DNA from: CAYWNK01 sp047639615
GTDB taxonomy: Bacteria; Planctomycetota; UBA1135; GCA-002686595
Reading direction: 5' to 3'
NCBI GenBank assembly: GCA_047639615.1
Contig: JBLIOL010000093.1
Span: forward strand, 1 to 16,531
Length of the DNA stretch: 16,531 nt
Of this stretch, positions 15,585 through 16,531 are shown one piece after another (position 1 is the first letter of the stretch; the number at the start of each line of letters is the position of its first letter). The notes under the pieces are model-generated. The model did no database searches and had not been told where the DNA came from. It saw only the letters and a program-made list of their open reading frames with translations. A program made the position numbers and the translations under genes.

Positions 15585-16490
15585 ATGCGCACATTCTTGC
15601 AACGCAGCCTCGCTCTGGCCCTCGCCCTCTGCTGCTTGCCCGCCTGCGGAGCATTCGATTTTCACGGCCAAGACCTAGCCCTGCGGCATGATGAGTCCGC
15701 GGACACAATCGACCTCAAGCTGCACTACAAAAGTGTCTCCGCACCCAAGGTCATCCGTCACAAGACGAATACCGAGACCGGCGAGAAAACAGGGGGCATG
15801 GACTACATCTGTGAACTCATCGAGAGCATCGCCGCGGGCAAGCGCTACTTCATGCTCGTCGACAACTTCTTTGCCTTCGACCTGGATAAGTTTGAGAGCG
15901 AGTTGAATGACGACCCCTCCCCGGAGACGGACGCCATCCTGGCCATGATCCAGACCATCAGCGTCGAACACGCTACGGTCAGCCTCGACAGCAGAGGACG
16001 CATCAGCATCGATCAACACCTGCGCTTGCGTGGTGCCAGCTCGGCCATGGCGCTGCTCAACCGCTCCCTGCATCAGAATCTACTCAAGGACCATGCCTCG
16101 GGTTCCTTTGACAAGGGCAGTGCTAGCTTCTTCGACGAGCAGACCCGCGCCGCGTTCGTGGCCGAGGCGCGCGCGGGGCGTGCCTGGATAAGCTGGACCG
16201 GATCCGACCTGGTCTTGGACCTACCCATGACCCCCCAATCCGGCGCTCGTATGTTGGTCGAGGTGGTGCGTGAGCAAGCCAAGGTCACCGAGCCTCACAT
16301 GCAGGACTACCTAGCGCAGTTCTTTGGCCTCATGGGTAGCGTGGAGCTCAAAGACAATCGTCTGCGGATGGTCACCAAAGCGGGGGAGGGCGGCGATCTT
16401 ACGCTCGAACTCGAAGAGGACCCGCGCGAGTACAACCAGACCCTACTGGAGGCCCTACGTGCCCGCGACTTCACCTTCAGCGATCAGTAG
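15585..16490 (+). CDS. Orphan lipoprotein of unknown function
   Basis: 301 residues. The N-terminus is a lipoprotein signal (MRTFLQRSLALALALCC) with lipobox LPAC and Cys21, so the mature protein should be membrane-anchored in the periplasm or outside. The stretch FHGQDLALRHDESADTIDLK (26-45) recalls a type of planctomycete lipoprotein I have seen without a named function. After that no known domain is apparent: mixed alpha/beta, rich in Asp/Glu, Cys76 the only Cys after the anchor, and no TPR or propeller motifs. The chosen ATG begins the signal directly and has no Shine-Dalgarno. It lies after a decayed region and runs nearly to the window end, so partners downstream are out of view. Real gene by coding character and signal; function not assigned. 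Confidence 0.75.
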   Translation: MRTFLQRSLALALALCCLPACGAFDFHGQDLALRHDESADTIDLKLHYKSVSAPKVIRHKTNTETGEKTGGMDYICELIESIAAGKRYFMLVDNFFAFDLDKFESELNDDPSPETDAILAMIQTISVEHATVSLDSRGRISIDQHLRLRGASSAMALLNRSLHQNLLKDHASGSFDKGSASFFDEQTRAAFVAEARAGRAWISWTGSDLVLDLPMTPQSGARMLVEVVREQAKVTEPHMQDYLAQFFGLMGSVELKDNRLRMVTKAGEGGDLTLELEEDPREYNQTLLEALRARDFTFSDQ

Positions 16491-16531
16491 GCGCGTAAGG
16501 GTGTGCAGCCTGCGTCTGCTCTGCGCCGCGT

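Overview
The window is GC-rich, gene-dense bacterial DNA with many secreted proteins and lipoproteins. It carries an ASPIC/UnbV FG-GAP protein, a sulfatase-like enzyme, several TPR proteins, and two very similar secreted subtilases. Both subtilases end in a domain beginning CPDCW and closing in an 'STWNFQLWYRD...FCP' pattern. I recall that domain as abundant in marine Planctomycetota of the Saltatorellus/Poly30 type, so an uncultured planctomycete is my best guess. This rests on family recognition only; there is no rRNA or other taxonomic marker here. Almost no gene start has a Shine-Dalgarno sequence.

Layout. (1) 1-202: GC-rich non-coding end with two similar small hairpins. (2) 203-6717, minus strand: four overlapping genes, in transcription order a TPR lipoprotein, an FG-GAP/ASPIC-UnbV lipoprotein, a GT39-like membrane glycosyltransferase fused to TPRs, and a sulfatase-like hydrolase with Thr where the formylglycine Cys/Ser should be. 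The junctions overlap by 4, 4 and 8 bp, so they are almost certainly co-transcribed and translationally coupled. (3) 6718-6901: divergent control region with a 17-bp AT-rich palindrome. (4) 6902-8038, plus strand: SPFH/band-7 membrane protein followed 9 nt later by a small Arc-like ribbon-helix-helix protein, closed by a strong hairpin. (5) 8160-13359: two tandem secreted S8 proteases, each followed by its own long hairpin. (6) 13527-15038: secreted arylsulfotransferase-like beta-propeller protein. (7) 15039-15584: no intact gene, but scattered coding-like pieces in several frames that look like a decayed gene. (8) 15585-16490: orphan lipoprotein.

How the parts may work together. The minus-strand operon encodes only envelope or extracytoplasmic proteins: a possible sugar transferase with a TPR docking arm, a metal-binding propeller lipoprotein, a TPR lipoprotein scaffold, and an alkaline-phosphatase-superfamily enzyme. 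It could form an envelope glycan or protein modification machine; that is inference, and it is the best candidate here for an undescribed system. The SPFH-RHH pair looks like an autoregulated membrane-microdomain unit whose palindrome overlaps the -10 region. The tandem proteases are a recent local duplication that includes part of the 5' leader. No mobile elements, CRISPR arrays, tRNAs or rRNAs were seen.
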